Shown one piece after another: positions 1-8,078 of a stretch of 64,000 nt of DNA. Origin of the DNA: Bacillota bacterium. GTDB taxonomy: Bacteria; Bacillota; Limnochordia; Darwinibacteriales; Darwinibacteriaceae. Below the pieces are notes generated by a model that was given only the letters and a program-made list of their open reading frames with translations, was not told the DNA's origin and did no database searches. The first letter of the stretch is position 1, and the number at the start of each line of letters is the position of its first letter. The DNA lies in NCBI GenBank assembly GCA_012837385.1, contig DURH01000059.1, forward strand, positions 18,851 to 82,850, written 5' to 3'. The position numbers and the translations under genes were made by a program.

Positions 1-18
1 GACAAAGGGGGGAGTAGA

Positions 19-975
19 ATGCCTTTTGGCATCGTCAGGCAGGATATTACCACCATGCAGGTGGACGCCATTGTTAATGCAGCCAATACCAGCTTGGCTA
101 GGGGCGGTGGAGTATGCGGCGCCATCTTCCAGGCCGCTGGGCCAGAGGAAATGGACAAGGCCTGCCAGGCTCTAGCCCCCATCAGGGTGGGAGAGGCGGT
201 GATCACTCCAGGCTTTCATCTCCCAGCCAAGTACGTCATCCACACCGCGGGCCCCATCTATCAAGGGGGAACCAAGGGCGAGCCGGAGCAGCTGCGCTCC
301 AGCTACCTAAACAGCCTGCGCTTGGCCGTTGAAAACCACTGCAGCAGTATAGCCTTCCCCTTGATTTCCAGCGGCGTGTATGGTTATCCCAGGGGGGAAG
401 CCCTGCGCATCGCCACCGAGGCCATTGGAGATTTCTTAGTCGAGCATGATCTCGACATCTACCTGGCTGTTCTGAACCGCCAGGAGATTCAGGTCAGGGG
501 TAACCTGGTGGAGGGCTTGAATCGGCGTTTGGCGGAAATCCAGGCCGAGCAGGAGAGAATTCTGGAACCCTTAGTTGTGTATTCCCACCTGCGGCGCAGT
601 CTCTTGGTGGAGCTGGACGAACCCTTTACAGAAACCCTCTTTCGGCTAATTGACGCCAAAGGCAAAACCGATGTTGAGGTGTATAAAAAGGCCAATCTGG
701 ATCGGAGGCTTTTTTCCAAAATCCGCAGTGACCCGGGTTATGTGCCCAGCAAACGCACAGTGCTGGCCCTGGCCATCGGCTTGGAACTGACTATAGAGGA
801 GACCCATGATCTGTTAAGAAGGGCGGGCTATGCTCTCTCTCCCAGCCAAGCGCTGGATGTGATCGTGGAGTACTTCATTATCAGCCGCAGGTATGACATT
901 TTTGAGATCAATGAAGTGCTGTTCAGCTATGATCAGCCCCTGCTGGGGAGCGTGGGGAAGCATGCTGAAGATTAG
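19..975 (+). CDS. Macrodomain protein with helical C-terminal extension
   Basis: Residues about 1-160 form a macrodomain, the fold that binds or hydrolyses ADP-ribose derivatives. It has the early VDAIVNAANTSL segment, a glycine-rich GGGVCGAIF loop and the later SSGVYGYP phosphate-binding loop, typical of the O-acetyl-ADP-ribose deacetylase/ADP-ribosyl hydrolase branch. Residues about 190-315 are a separate helical region (TDVEVYKKANLDRRLFSKI) like the tail found on many Firmicute macrodomain proteins; it has some HTH-like character. The ATG at 19 follows a GGGGGG-type ribosome site. The next gene is a VWA protein on the same strand, a pairing I have seen elsewhere in Firmicutes. The target (protein, RNA or free ADP-ribose metabolite) cannot be read from sequence. 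Confidence 0.9.
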   Translation: MPFGIVRQDITTMQVDAIVNAANTSLARGGGVCGAIFQAAGPEEMDKACQALAPIRVGEAVITPGFHLPAKYVIHTAGPIYQGGTKGEPEQLRSSYLNSLRLAVENHCSSIAFPLISSGVYGYPRGEALRIATEAIGDFLVEHDLDIYLAVLNRQEIQVRGNLVEGLNRRLAEIQAEQERILEPLVVYSHLRRSLLVELDEPFTETLFRLIDAKGKTDVEVYKKANLDRRLFSKIRSDPGYVPSKRTVLALAIGLELTIEETHDLLRRAGYALSPSQALDVIVEYFIISRRYDIFEINEVLFSYDQPLLGSVGKHAED

Positions 976-1074
976 GTGAGGGGAAAACCAAGCCTTATTT
1001 GTCGCCTTCCAAGCGACCAACCGGCTGCCTACTCCTGTTATCCTAGAGTCAAAAGATGAAAGGGAGTGCAGAAG

Positions 1075-1716
1075 ATGGCATACACGGAGCTGGTCTTTAT
1101 TCTGGACAAAAGCGGATCCATGGCGGGCTTGGAGGACGACACCATCGGCGGGTACAATGCCATGCTGGCTAAGCAGAAAGAGGTTGAGGGCAGCTGCCTG
1201 GTGACCACCGTGCTCTTCGATCATAGTATGCGGCTGATCCACGACCGCATCGACCTCCGGGCTGTGCAGCCCCTGACGGAAAAGGAGTATCAAGTGGGCG
1301 GTTCCACAGCCCTGCTGGATGCCATGGGGAGCGCCATTCAAAAAATCAGCGATGTGCAGGAGCAGAGCGGTGAGGAATACCGGGCGGACAAGGTGCTGTT
1401 TGTAATTATCACCGATGGCTGCGAAAACAGCAGCAGGGATTTTTCTCCGAACAAGGTGAAGGCTCTCGTGGAGGAGCACAAGGAGCAGGGCTGGGAGTTT
1501 GTCTTTTTGGGAGCAAACATGGACGCCATTGCCGCTGCTAGCAGTTACGGCATCAGTGCGGACCGGGCCCAAAGCTATCACTCCGACCATCTAGGCGTGG
1601 CCCTGAACTTCGCAGTGATGAGCGATGTGGTGGCTTCCTATCGCCGCACCGGTGTTTTGGATAACGAGTGGAAGAAGACCATCGCCTCTGACTTTGAGAG
1701 GCGCAAAAAGAGCTGA
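1075..1716 (+). CDS. VWA-domain protein
   Basis: This cytoplasmic, single-domain von Willebrand A protein has no signal peptide or membrane segment. The metal-ion-dependent adhesion site is intact: DKSGSM at residues 11-16, a GGSTALLDAM threonine loop and the IITDGCEN aspartate loop. I chose the ATG at 1075 because AAAGGGAG lies about 9 bases upstream; a GTG at 1066 sits inside that ribosome site. It follows the macrodomain gene by about 100 bases and is probably co-transcribed. VWA proteins of this type usually mediate metal-dependent protein contacts; no partner other than the neighbouring macrodomain protein is indicated. Confidence 0.88.
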   Translation: MAYTELVFILDKSGSMAGLEDDTIGGYNAMLAKQKEVEGSCLVTTVLFDHSMRLIHDRIDLRAVQPLTEKEYQVGGSTALLDAMGSAIQKISDVQEQSGEEYRADKVLFVIITDGCENSSRDFSPNKVKALVEEHKEQGWEFVFLGANMDAIAAASSYGISADRAQSYHSDHLGVALNFAVMSDVVASYRRTGVLDNEWKKTIASDFERRKKS

Positions 1717-1727
1717 GAATAATAAGC

Positions 1728-1754
1728 AAGATCCCAGGCCTGGCCTGGGATCTT
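1728..1754. terminator. Bidirectional terminator hairpin
   Basis: The arms AAGATCCCAGG and CCTGGGATCTT are perfectly complementary with a short loop, between the convergent VWA and DUF134 genes. The flanks are moderately A/T rich on both sides, so it can serve both strands. Confidence 0.75.
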
Positions 1755-1755
1755 C

Positions 1756-2121
1756 CTATTCGCCGTGCTTCCTGCCGAAACCACGCCGGTGCCTGCGGCA
1801 GCGCCCGCAGCCCCAGGCAGTATCCTCAGGCGGGTAAAACTCGTAATCGCCGCCTTCAATGCGCAGGATGGACCCCTCGTACAAAGCTTCCGCAACCTTC
1901 CTGCGCGCTGCCGCGTAGATGCGCTGTACCGTAGTGCGGGCTACATCCATACGCTGCGCTGCTTCTTCTTGGGTGAGCCCTTCCAAATCCAGCAAGCGGA
2001 TGGCTTCGTACTCATCCACCGTCATCACCACCTCATCCCCGTGTGGAGGTGTATGGAGGGGCCCAAATACCGTATTCTGAGGCAGACAGCATACCCTGCG
2101 CCCTTTGCGAGGCCTTGGCAA
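1756..2121 (-). CDS. DUF134 family HTH protein
   Basis: This is a predicted DNA-binding protein of the DUF134 family. It starts MPRPRKGRR, the family's usual N-terminus, and has the central segment TVDEYEAIRLLDLEGL followed by a sigma-70-region-4-like helix-turn-helix (TQEEAAQRMDVARTTVQRIY). The cysteines CC near residue 12 and a CGRC pair near the C-terminus could bind metal. I prefer the TTG at 2121: it gives the family N-terminus and lies 8 bases after AAGGGAG, whereas a GTG at 2130 is inside that site. It lies just downstream of the DUF5320 gene on the same strand. In other anaerobes these two families sit together near NifX/NifB-like proteins, none of which is present here. Confidence 0.88.
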   Translation of the reverse strand: MPRPRKGRRVCCLPQNTVFGPLHTPPHGDEVVMTVDEYEAIRLLDLEGLTQEEAAQRMDVARTTVQRIYAAARRKVAEALYEGSILRIEGGDYEFYPPEDTAWGCGRCRRHRRGFGRKHGE

Positions 2122-2138
2122 GATAATCACTCCCTTAG

Positions 2139-2369
2139 TTAATCATGCTCAGCCGGTTCAAGCTCTTCGTTGATCCGAGCTAATTCCTTCTCCAGGATGC
2201 GTTTCCGTTCCTGCAGCAGCTCTTCCCTGGAAAACCCTGCAGAGTAAAAGGCGGAGCCCCGCCCCCAGCCTGGGCCACAGCGCCATCCCCAGGCACGTCC
2301 GCACGGTCCCCAACCTCCGCCGCTGAGCTGTCCCATTCCCCAGGGCCCTGTTCCATCTCTTCCAGGCAT
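2139..2369 (-). CDS. DUF5320 family small protein
   Basis: A 76-residue protein. Residues 1-45 are rich in Gly, Trp and Cys (MPGRDGTGPWGMGQLSGG, then GWGPCGRAWGWRCGPGWG) and the C-terminus is a short charged helix (SREELLQERKRILEKELA). This layout is typical of DUF5320 proteins. The ATG at 2369 is set by a very strong AAAGGAGG ribosome site. It precedes the DUF134 gene by 17 bases, so the two form an operon. Function is unknown; the Trp/Gly/Cys-rich half suggests metal or cluster association, which is inference. Confidence 0.8.
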   Translation of the reverse strand: MPGRDGTGPWGMGQLSGGGWGPCGRAWGWRCGPGWGRGSAFYSAGFSREELLQERKRILEKELARINEELEPAEHD

Positions 2370-2545
2370 GCTGAATCCTCCTTTTGTATTTCGGGCATAT
2401 GTTCGTTTATCTTTAGTATAGTCTGGTTGTGAGCATATGTCAATAACCTTCCCGATGAAAAACACAGGATGGCGGGGAGAGAGGCAGGAAGTTAGCGAGG
2501 CTGGCAGGAATGAACATCACAAGAACGATTGAGGAGTGATGGAAC

Positions 2546-3337
2546 GTGCAATGGGAAAACTTGACTTCCCCGGAATTCGCCCAGGCTGTGAGGGACACGA
2601 AAACATGCGTGCTGGCTTTGGGCGTGGTGGAACGCCACGGCGATCATATGCCCTTAGGGACCGACTTCCTCAATGGGCATGCCCTGGCCTGTTTGGCCGC
2701 GGAACGGGAGCCTGCTGTGGTCTTTCCGCCTTTTTATTTCGGCCAGATCTATGAAGCCCGCTGTTTTCCAGGGACCATTACCATCAAACCGACCCTGCTG
2801 CTGGAGCTGCTCCAGGCGGTACTAGATGAGATCGGCCGTAATGGCTTTGAGAAGATCATCCTCTGCAACGCCCATGGCGGGAACAGCTATCTGTTGGGCT
2901 TTCTCACCCAATGTCAGCTCTGGGAGCCCAAGCCCTATGCGGTTTACTACTACCAAGGGCTGTCCCCTGAAGGCCGGGAAAAGCAGAAGGCGATTTTGGA
3001 GACGGAGTTCCACGGCCATGCCTGCGAATGGGAGACCTCCCTTTCCCTGGCCAACCATCCCCAGTTAGTGAAGATGGATCAGGTGCCGCCGGGAGTGACG
3101 GAGCCCCTCAGGCGGGCAGCACACCTTAAGGCCGGTTTCTCAGCCTTGTCCTGGTACAGCAACTTCCCTGAGCATTATGTAGGCGATGCCAGTTATGCTA
3201 GCAGGGAGAAGGGGCAAGCCCTGCGGGAGTTGGAAGTGGAATCGCTAGTGCAGTTTATCCGGGCTGTCAAGGCCGATGAGGTAATCCCCGCCCTGCAAAG
3301 AGAATTCCACGGCCGAGTGCAGAGCATCGGTGACTAA
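2546..3337 (+). CDS. Creatininase family amidohydrolase
   Basis: This 263-residue protein matches the creatininase (creatinine amidohydrolase) fold. Metal ligands are visible in VVERHGDHMPLGTD (Glu, His, Asp), in CNAHGGN (His) and in a later ACEWETS glutamate. Family members cleave cyclic or linear amides, for example creatinine or precursors of F420, riboflavin or mycofactocin chemistry, so the substrate is not fixed by homology alone. Translation starts at GTG 2546 behind GAGGAGTG; an ATG at 2536 is in another frame. It appears to be monocistronic, divergent from the DUF5320 pair and upstream of the maltose-type transporter. Confidence 0.88.
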   Translation: MQWENLTSPEFAQAVRDTKTCVLALGVVERHGDHMPLGTDFLNGHALACLAAEREPAVVFPPFYFGQIYEARCFPGTITIKPTLLLELLQAVLDEIGRNGFEKIILCNAHGGNSYLLGFLTQCQLWEPKPYAVYYYQGLSPEGREKQKAILETEFHGHACEWETSLSLANHPQLVKMDQVPPGVTEPLRRAAHLKAGFSALSWYSNFPEHYVGDASYASREKGQALRELEVESLVQFIRAVKADEVIPALQREFHGRVQSIGD

Positions 3338-3448
3338 GATTTTCTTAACTTTCCCAATGAAAAATTTGCCCAAAAGGAAGGAGCTGCTGCATGGTTAGAG
3401 AATGTTTAGGGCAGGAGGACACCGTCCTCTTGTTCCGTTAACAATTAG

Positions 3449-3462
3449 TGCAAACGTTGTCA
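3449..3462. promoter_or_regulatory. LacI/CcpA-type operator candidate
   Basis: TGCAAACGTTGTCA agrees with the catabolite-responsive-element consensus TGWAANCGNTNWCA except at W positions, and is centred on CG as LacI-family operators are. It lies about 70 bases before the binding-protein start, where a repressor would be expected to act on this sugar transporter. No regulator gene is adjacent. Confidence 0.45.
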
Positions 3463-3529
3463 TTGCGGAGGTGATGGGTTCTTTCAGGTCGCATCGTCAA
3501 AGTGGAGAAAATCAAATGGAGGTGCCTGT

Positions 3530-4726
3530 ATGAAAAGATTAGCCACGATCTGTCTCGTGCTTGTGTTGGCTGCGGTGCTCAGCCTGCCTGCAGCAGCTTC
3601 TGTTCCTGGTGAGTTGTTGATCTGGACCGATGGTGAAAGGGCTCCAGTACTTACTGAAGTAGCTAAGTCTTTTGTAGGTGAGTACGGCATTACTGTCCGC
3701 ATTCAAGAGCTGCCCTTTGGCGATATCCGCGATAACTTGGCCATTGTGGCTCCCACAGGAGAAGGCCCCGACATCATCATTGGTGCCCATGACTGGTTGG
3801 GCCAGTTGGTCACTGACGGCCTTATTGAACCCATTGACATAGAGGATCCATCCCTGTTCCTCTCTTCTGGTCTAGACGCCTTTACCTGGGGCGGGCAGTA
3901 TTATGGAATCCCCTATGCCATTGAGTCCATCGGCCTGTTTTACAACAAAGACTTAGTGGGCGAAGATGGGGTAAAGAGCTTTGAAGAGCTTATTGAGATC
4001 AGCGAAGGCCTGCAAGCCCAGGGTATTTACGGCTTAGTGCTGCCCCAGCCTGATCCCTACCACACCTTCCCCTTCTTCAGCATTCTAGGCGGCTATGTGT
4101 TTGGCATGGATGATCAGGGTGTTCTTGATCCCCTAGATGTTGGCCTAGCTAACGAAGGCGGCGTAGCCGGCTTTGAGTTCTTCCAAGAGCTCATGGATGC
4201 AGGCATCATCGCAAGGGCCACACCCTACGACACCATGATGAGCCTGTTTAAGGAAGGCCAGGCAGCAACCATGATGACCGGCCCCTGGGCATTTGGTGAC
4301 GTACGGGCCGCTGGGGTGAACTATGGATTTACCCAGATTCCTTCCTACAAGGGGCAGTATGGTAAGCCCTTCTTGGGAGCTCAAGGCTTTATGGTCAGCT
4401 CCTTTAGCGAGAACAAGATGCTGGCCAACATCTTCCTCAACGAGTTTGTGGCCACCACCGAAACCATGCTGGCCATTTACGAGGGAGATCCTCGTCCCAC
4501 CGCTTTCCTGCCTGCAGCTGAAATCATCAACGAAGATCCTGATATGCGCGGGGTAATGGAGGCCGCTTCCACAGCTGTGCCCATGCCGGCTATTCCAGCC
4601 ATGAACTCAGTTTGGACCGCTTGGAGCGACGCCATTGAGCTGGTGATCAACCAGCAGTCCACTCCCAAGGCAGCAATCGAGAATGCTGTGGAGCTCATTG
4701 TGCAGACCATTAAGGACAGCATGTAA
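3530..4726 (+). CDS. Maltose/maltodextrin-type ABC binding protein
   Basis: This family-1 extracytoplasmic solute-binding protein resembles MalE (398 residues). A Sec signal peptide covers about residues 1-24 (MKRLATICLVLVLAAVLSLP then AAAS), and the mature protein begins near VPGELLIWTDGE. The body shows MalE landmarks such as GEGPDIIIGAHDWLGQL and the YGIPYAIESIGLFYNKDL hinge region. No lipobox cysteine is present, so it would be free in a periplasm or be released, unlike the lipid-anchored MalE of monoderm Firmicutes. It heads a transporter operon with two permeases. Ligand is probably a malto-oligosaccharide, judged from the whole set. Confidence 0.9.
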   Translation: MKRLATICLVLVLAAVLSLPAAASVPGELLIWTDGERAPVLTEVAKSFVGEYGITVRIQELPFGDIRDNLAIVAPTGEGPDIIIGAHDWLGQLVTDGLIEPIDIEDPSLFLSSGLDAFTWGGQYYGIPYAIESIGLFYNKDLVGEDGVKSFEELIEISEGLQAQGIYGLVLPQPDPYHTFPFFSILGGYVFGMDDQGVLDPLDVGLANEGGVAGFEFFQELMDAGIIARATPYDTMMSLFKEGQAATMMTGPWAFGDVRAAGVNYGFTQIPSYKGQYGKPFLGAQGFMVSSFSENKMLANIFLNEFVATTETMLAIYEGDPRPTAFLPAAEIINEDPDMRGVMEAASTAVPMPAIPAMNSVWTAWSDAIELVINQQSTPKAAIENAVELIVQTIKDSM

Positions 4727-4739
4727 TCACTGCAGTACC

Positions 4740-4770
4740 GATTCCCCTTGGAGCTTCTCCAAGGGGAATC
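4740..4770 (+). other. Perfect intercistronic hairpin after the binding-protein gene
   Basis: GATTCCCCTTGGAG and CTCCAAGGGGAATC form a perfect 14-base-pair stem with a 3-base loop. No T-tract follows, so it is more likely a partial terminator or a 3' mRNA-stabilising element that raises binding-protein output over the permeases. Confidence 0.75.
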
Positions 4771-4800
4771 TCTTCAGATCTCCAGCTTTAGAAATGAGTG

Positions 4801-6318
4801 ATGGAAGTGGGTAAGCTGATCAAGATTATCTTCTTGGGCGTGCTCAACGTAGTCTTTATCTGGACTGCGCTGTTTCTGTACAGCAGCCAGGCCTATTGGG
4901 TTCTGCTTCTCCTACTCCTAGGGGCGGCTCTGGTCAATTTCGTCTTTATTTCGGAGAAAGCCTATCCCTACCGCTATTTACTGCCGGCAACCTTTTTTAT
5001 GGTCCTTTTAGTGGTTTATCCCATTGTCTATACTGTGTATATCTCCCTGACCAACTACGGAACGGGGAATATCCTCAGCAAGGAGCAGGCTGTGGCCCAG
5101 CTCCAAGAACGCTCCATCCTAGACACTGAGGCTGGCAACTACGCCTATCAGGCCTACCGGGATGGCCAAGGCCAGCTGCACTTTGTGTTCACCAGCCCAG
5201 GGGGTGAGCTGTTTTTGGGCTATGCTGGTGGCTTGACCCCTGTCCAGGAGGGAGATCCGCGCCTGGTTGAGCTGGAGGGGTTCACTGAGCTGACCCGGGC
5301 GGATTTGGTGCGGGCCACCAATGAAATCTCTGCACTGTCCTTTTCCTTGGATGAGGGGCGGCAGCTCAGGATGCGGAATATCAACTCCTTTGGGGTCTAC
5401 CGTCAGCAGTACGAGTACTACCCAGAGCGGGATGAGCTCCTTGATTTGGAGACGGGCACCACTTACCGATCCGTGCAGGGGTATTTCCAGGCTCCTGACG
5501 GTACCCGCTTAACCCCTGGTTTCCGGGAGGTGATCGGCTTTCAGAATTTCCGCAAGCTGTTCACCAATCCCCAGGTTACAGGTCCTTTCCTGCGGGTGTT
5601 TGTCTGGACCATTCAGTGGGCGCTGCTCAGCGTGGGCTGTACCTTTGCCGTGGGCTTGTTTTTGGCCCTGCTCCTCAACGATCCCCATCTGCGCTTCCGC
5701 AGGTTCTACCGCTCAGTCCTGATTCTGCCCTATGCGGTGCCAGCCTTTATCTCGGCTCTGATCTGGCGGGGGCTCTTTCATACTGAGCTAGGGGTGATTA
5801 ACCAGATCCTAAAAGCGACCATTGGCTCTGGTGTGCCTTGGCTGCAGGATCCGGTGTGGGCCAAGGTAGCGCTGGTTATCCTCAATCTGTGGCTGGGCTT
5901 TCCCTATATGATGATCGTCTGTTTAGGGGCACTGCAGAGCATCAATTCAGAGATGTATGAAGCCGCGGTGGTGGACGGCGCTTCCACCTGGCAGCAGTTT
6001 TACCATATCACCCTGCCGCTGCTCATGGTGAGCGTTGCACCTCTGCTCATTGCGTCTTTTTCCTTTAACTTCAACAACTTCTCAGTCATTTATCTGTTGA
6101 CCAGGGGGCGGCCGCCCATAGTCAACGCTCAAACTCCCGCAGGGCATACCGATATTCTCATCTCCTACACCTATCGCTTGGCCTTTGAAAGCGGGCGGGG
6201 AGTGGACTACGGTTTGGCTTCCGCGGTTACTCTGGTTATCTTTCTGATCACTGGGGCCATCACTTTCCTAAACTTCCGCTTCACTGGGGCCCTGGAGGAG
6301 GTGCGTAAGAATGTATAG
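4801..6318 (+). CDS. malF: MalF-type maltose ABC permease
   Basis: This is the larger maltose-type permease subunit. Three hydrophobic segments lie in residues about 1-85. A long soluble loop follows (about residues 85-240, NYGTGNILSKEQAVAQLQER onward), equivalent to the periplasmic P2 loop of enterobacterial MalF. The core permease domain then carries the ATPase-docking EAA motif EAAVVDGASTWQQFYHITLP. Most Gram-positive MalF homologues lack such a long loop. The start is ATG 4801 or GTG 4798; the ribosome site is weak in both cases, suggesting coupling or low expression. It overlaps the next gene by 8 bases. Confidence 0.9.
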   Translation: MEVGKLIKIIFLGVLNVVFIWTALFLYSSQAYWVLLLLLLGAALVNFVFISEKAYPYRYLLPATFFMVLLVVYPIVYTVYISLTNYGTGNILSKEQAVAQLQERSILDTEAGNYAYQAYRDGQGQLHFVFTSPGGELFLGYAGGLTPVQEGDPRLVELEGFTELTRADLVRATNEISALSFSLDEGRQLRMRNINSFGVYRQQYEYYPERDELLDLETGTTYRSVQGYFQAPDGTRLTPGFREVIGFQNFRKLFTNPQVTGPFLRVFVWTIQWALLSVGCTFAVGLFLALLLNDPHLRFRRFYRSVLILPYAVPAFISALIWRGLFHTELGVINQILKATIGSGVPWLQDPVWAKVALVILNLWLGFPYMMIVCLGALQSINSEMYEAAVVDGASTWQQFYHITLPLLMVSVAPLLIASFSFNFNNFSVIYLLTRGRPPIVNAQTPAGHTDILISYTYRLAFESGRGVDYGLASAVTLVIFLITGAITFLNFRFTGALEEVRKNV

Positions 6319-7168
6319 AAAACACAGCTTCTTTCGGGCTCTCTGGCGCCATGCGGTGCTGCTGTTCTTCGTGGTGTTTGCCCTCTTTCCCATTCTGTGG
6401 GTGATCTCCGCATCCTTCAACCCAGCCAACACCTTAGTGGGGCAGAGACTGATTCCCTCCAACCCCAGTTTAGACAACTACCGGGAAATCTTCACCAGTG
6501 AGCAGTATCCCATCGCTTTGTGGATCAAGAACTCGGTGGTGATTGGCCTAATCACCTCTACGTTGGTGGTGATCCTGACCGCCTTTGCCGCCTACGCCTT
6601 TTCCAGGTTTCGTTTTAAGGGGCGCCGCACCGGGCTTTTTGCCTCCCTGTTGATTCAAGTCTTTCCCCAGATGCTGGCCGCGGTTTCCATCTACCTCTTG
6701 GTGCTGAGCATCGGCCGGTTGGTTCCTGCCTTGGGCATCAACACCCATGCGGGCTTGATCATGGTGTATCTAGGGGGAGCCATGGGGGTCAATGCCTGGC
6801 TGATGAAAGGTTATTTTGACACCATTCCCAGTTCTTTAGAGGAGTCGGCCATGATCGACGGGGCCTCTCCTTTCCAAGCTTTCTACATGATCATCCTGCC
6901 CTTAGCTAGGCCCATTTTGGCTGTCATCTTCCTGCTGCAGTTTATCGGCACCTATTCCGAGCTGATCCTGGCCAGCGTGCTGATCAGTTCCAGCGAGAAA
7001 TACACCCTGGCTGTGGGCCTGCAGCTCTTTATCCATGACCAGTACGCCAGCCGCTGGGGGGTCTTTGCCGCCGCCTCTGTCCTAGGTGCCCTACCCATCG
7101 TGCTGTTGTTTATGTTCCTCCAGAAGTACCTGGTAACGGGGCTGACTACCGGCGCGGTGAAGGGATAG
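6311..7168 (+). CDS. malG: MalG-type maltose ABC permease
   Basis: This second permease subunit (285 residues) has six predicted membrane segments and the EAA loop EESAMIDGASPFQAFYMIIL that contacts the ATPase. ATG 6311 lies inside the 3' end of malF and is served by GAGGAGGTG. No MalK-like ATPase gene follows, so a shared ATPase encoded elsewhere (as MsmX serves several sugar transporters in Bacillus) must energise the system. This is inferred from its absence in the window. The C-terminal TTGAVKG ending is typical of the family. Confidence 0.92.
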   Translation: MYRKHSFFRALWRHAVLLFFVVFALFPILWVISASFNPANTLVGQRLIPSNPSLDNYREIFTSEQYPIALWIKNSVVIGLITSTLVVILTAFAAYAFSRFRFKGRRTGLFASLLIQVFPQMLAAVSIYLLVLSIGRLVPALGINTHAGLIMVYLGGAMGVNAWLMKGYFDTIPSSLEESAMIDGASPFQAFYMIILPLARPILAVIFLLQFIGTYSELILASVLISSSEKYTLAVGLQLFIHDQYASRWGVFAAASVLGALPIVLLFMFLQKYLVTGLTTGAVKG

Positions 7169-7255
7169 TTTGTACCAAAAAGAACTAATTGGAAGAAGAA
7201 GGAAATGGCACCACCCTGGCGAAGGTTCATACACTAAACCTTGAGGGGGGTTCAT

Positions 7256-7933
7256 ATGGTACCTAGGAAGCTAGTCGGGTTGGCATTGGTACTCGCTGCT
7301 TTTCTTCTGACGGGATGTGCCGGGGAGTTCGTGACCGACTTATATGTTCAGGATATATGGGATGTGATCAACGGCGAAGAGGAATACATTCTGACCACAG
7401 GTTCTATCCTCATTGAATCGCCAGGGGAAGAATACAATGAGCTGCTCAAGAATGTGCTGGAGCAGAACTTTAGGGACGTGAAGAACTTCCGCACGGGAAG
7501 CGGAGATTACTCCTCTAAAGTGATTGTGGACGTGAAGGTGCCTGTACTGGACTTCGACGAGTCCCTGGAAGAGCCCTGGATCGAGGAATCCATGGCGATT
7601 GTGGTGATGCCCATGGATGATGGTTGGGCTGCCTTTGGGCTGGCCCTCAACGGAGAGAAGATCGATGGCATGTTCGCAGCCATCCAGGAAGAAACCTTTA
7701 TGACGGTGGGCGTGAAAGACTTCTCCTTTTTCGTGAATCTGAACAACGACATGAGGGGAACCCAACCCGTCTATCTGCAGGGAGTATATGCTGACGGCAG
7801 GCCCTTTGCCTATGAAGAAGTAATCGAGATGGAAAGACGGGACATGGTAGAGCTTCAGCTGGGCGATGTGGCCAGAGATTACGCTTACGAAGAAGGTTGG
7901 GTGTTCATAGGAGTTTTGGAGCCTCTAGAGTAA
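7256..7933 (+). CDS. Lipoprotein of unknown function
   Basis: A 225-residue exported lipoprotein. The signal sequence ends in the lipobox LLTGC, with Cys21 as the predicted lipidation site. The mature part is acidic and beta-rich, with repeated segments such as ILTTGSILIESPGEEYNELL and SMAIVVMPMDDGWAAFG. I do not recognise the family. The start is ATG 7256, six bases after GAGGGGGG; a TTG at 7241 lies in the ribosome site. It follows the MalG gene by 87 bases on the same strand and ends at a good terminator, so it may be the last gene of the transporter operon. Confidence 0.8.
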   Translation: MVPRKLVGLALVLAAFLLTGCAGEFVTDLYVQDIWDVINGEEEYILTTGSILIESPGEEYNELLKNVLEQNFRDVKNFRTGSGDYSSKVIVDVKVPVLDFDESLEEPWIEESMAIVVMPMDDGWAAFGLALNGEKIDGMFAAIQEETFMTVGVKDFSFFVNLNNDMRGTQPVYLQGVYADGRPFAYEEVIEMERRDMVELQLGDVARDYAYEEGWVFIGVLEPLE

Positions 7934-7955
7934 CTCCATACATTAGGGAACTAGG

Positions 7956-7982
7956 GCTGGGAGGTTTCTTCCAGCTTTTTTT
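7956..7982 (+). terminator. Rho-independent terminator
   Basis: GCTGG and CCAGC arms, extendable through the G/T-rich loop, are followed by a run of seven T. It closes the lipoprotein transcript. Confidence 0.75.
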
Positions 7983-8078
7983 ATGCCTAGGGTCAGGGCC
8001 TTAGCTAAGGCAGGAACAGCACCAGCTCTGGAGAATATGTGTGGGCAGGCAGGAAGCAGATAAAGCGAGGAAAGATCC

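Noticed and set aside
1765-2142. Plus-strand reading frame in the DUF134 region
   Set aside because: It is opposite a recognised DUF134 gene, has no ribosome site and no known family.
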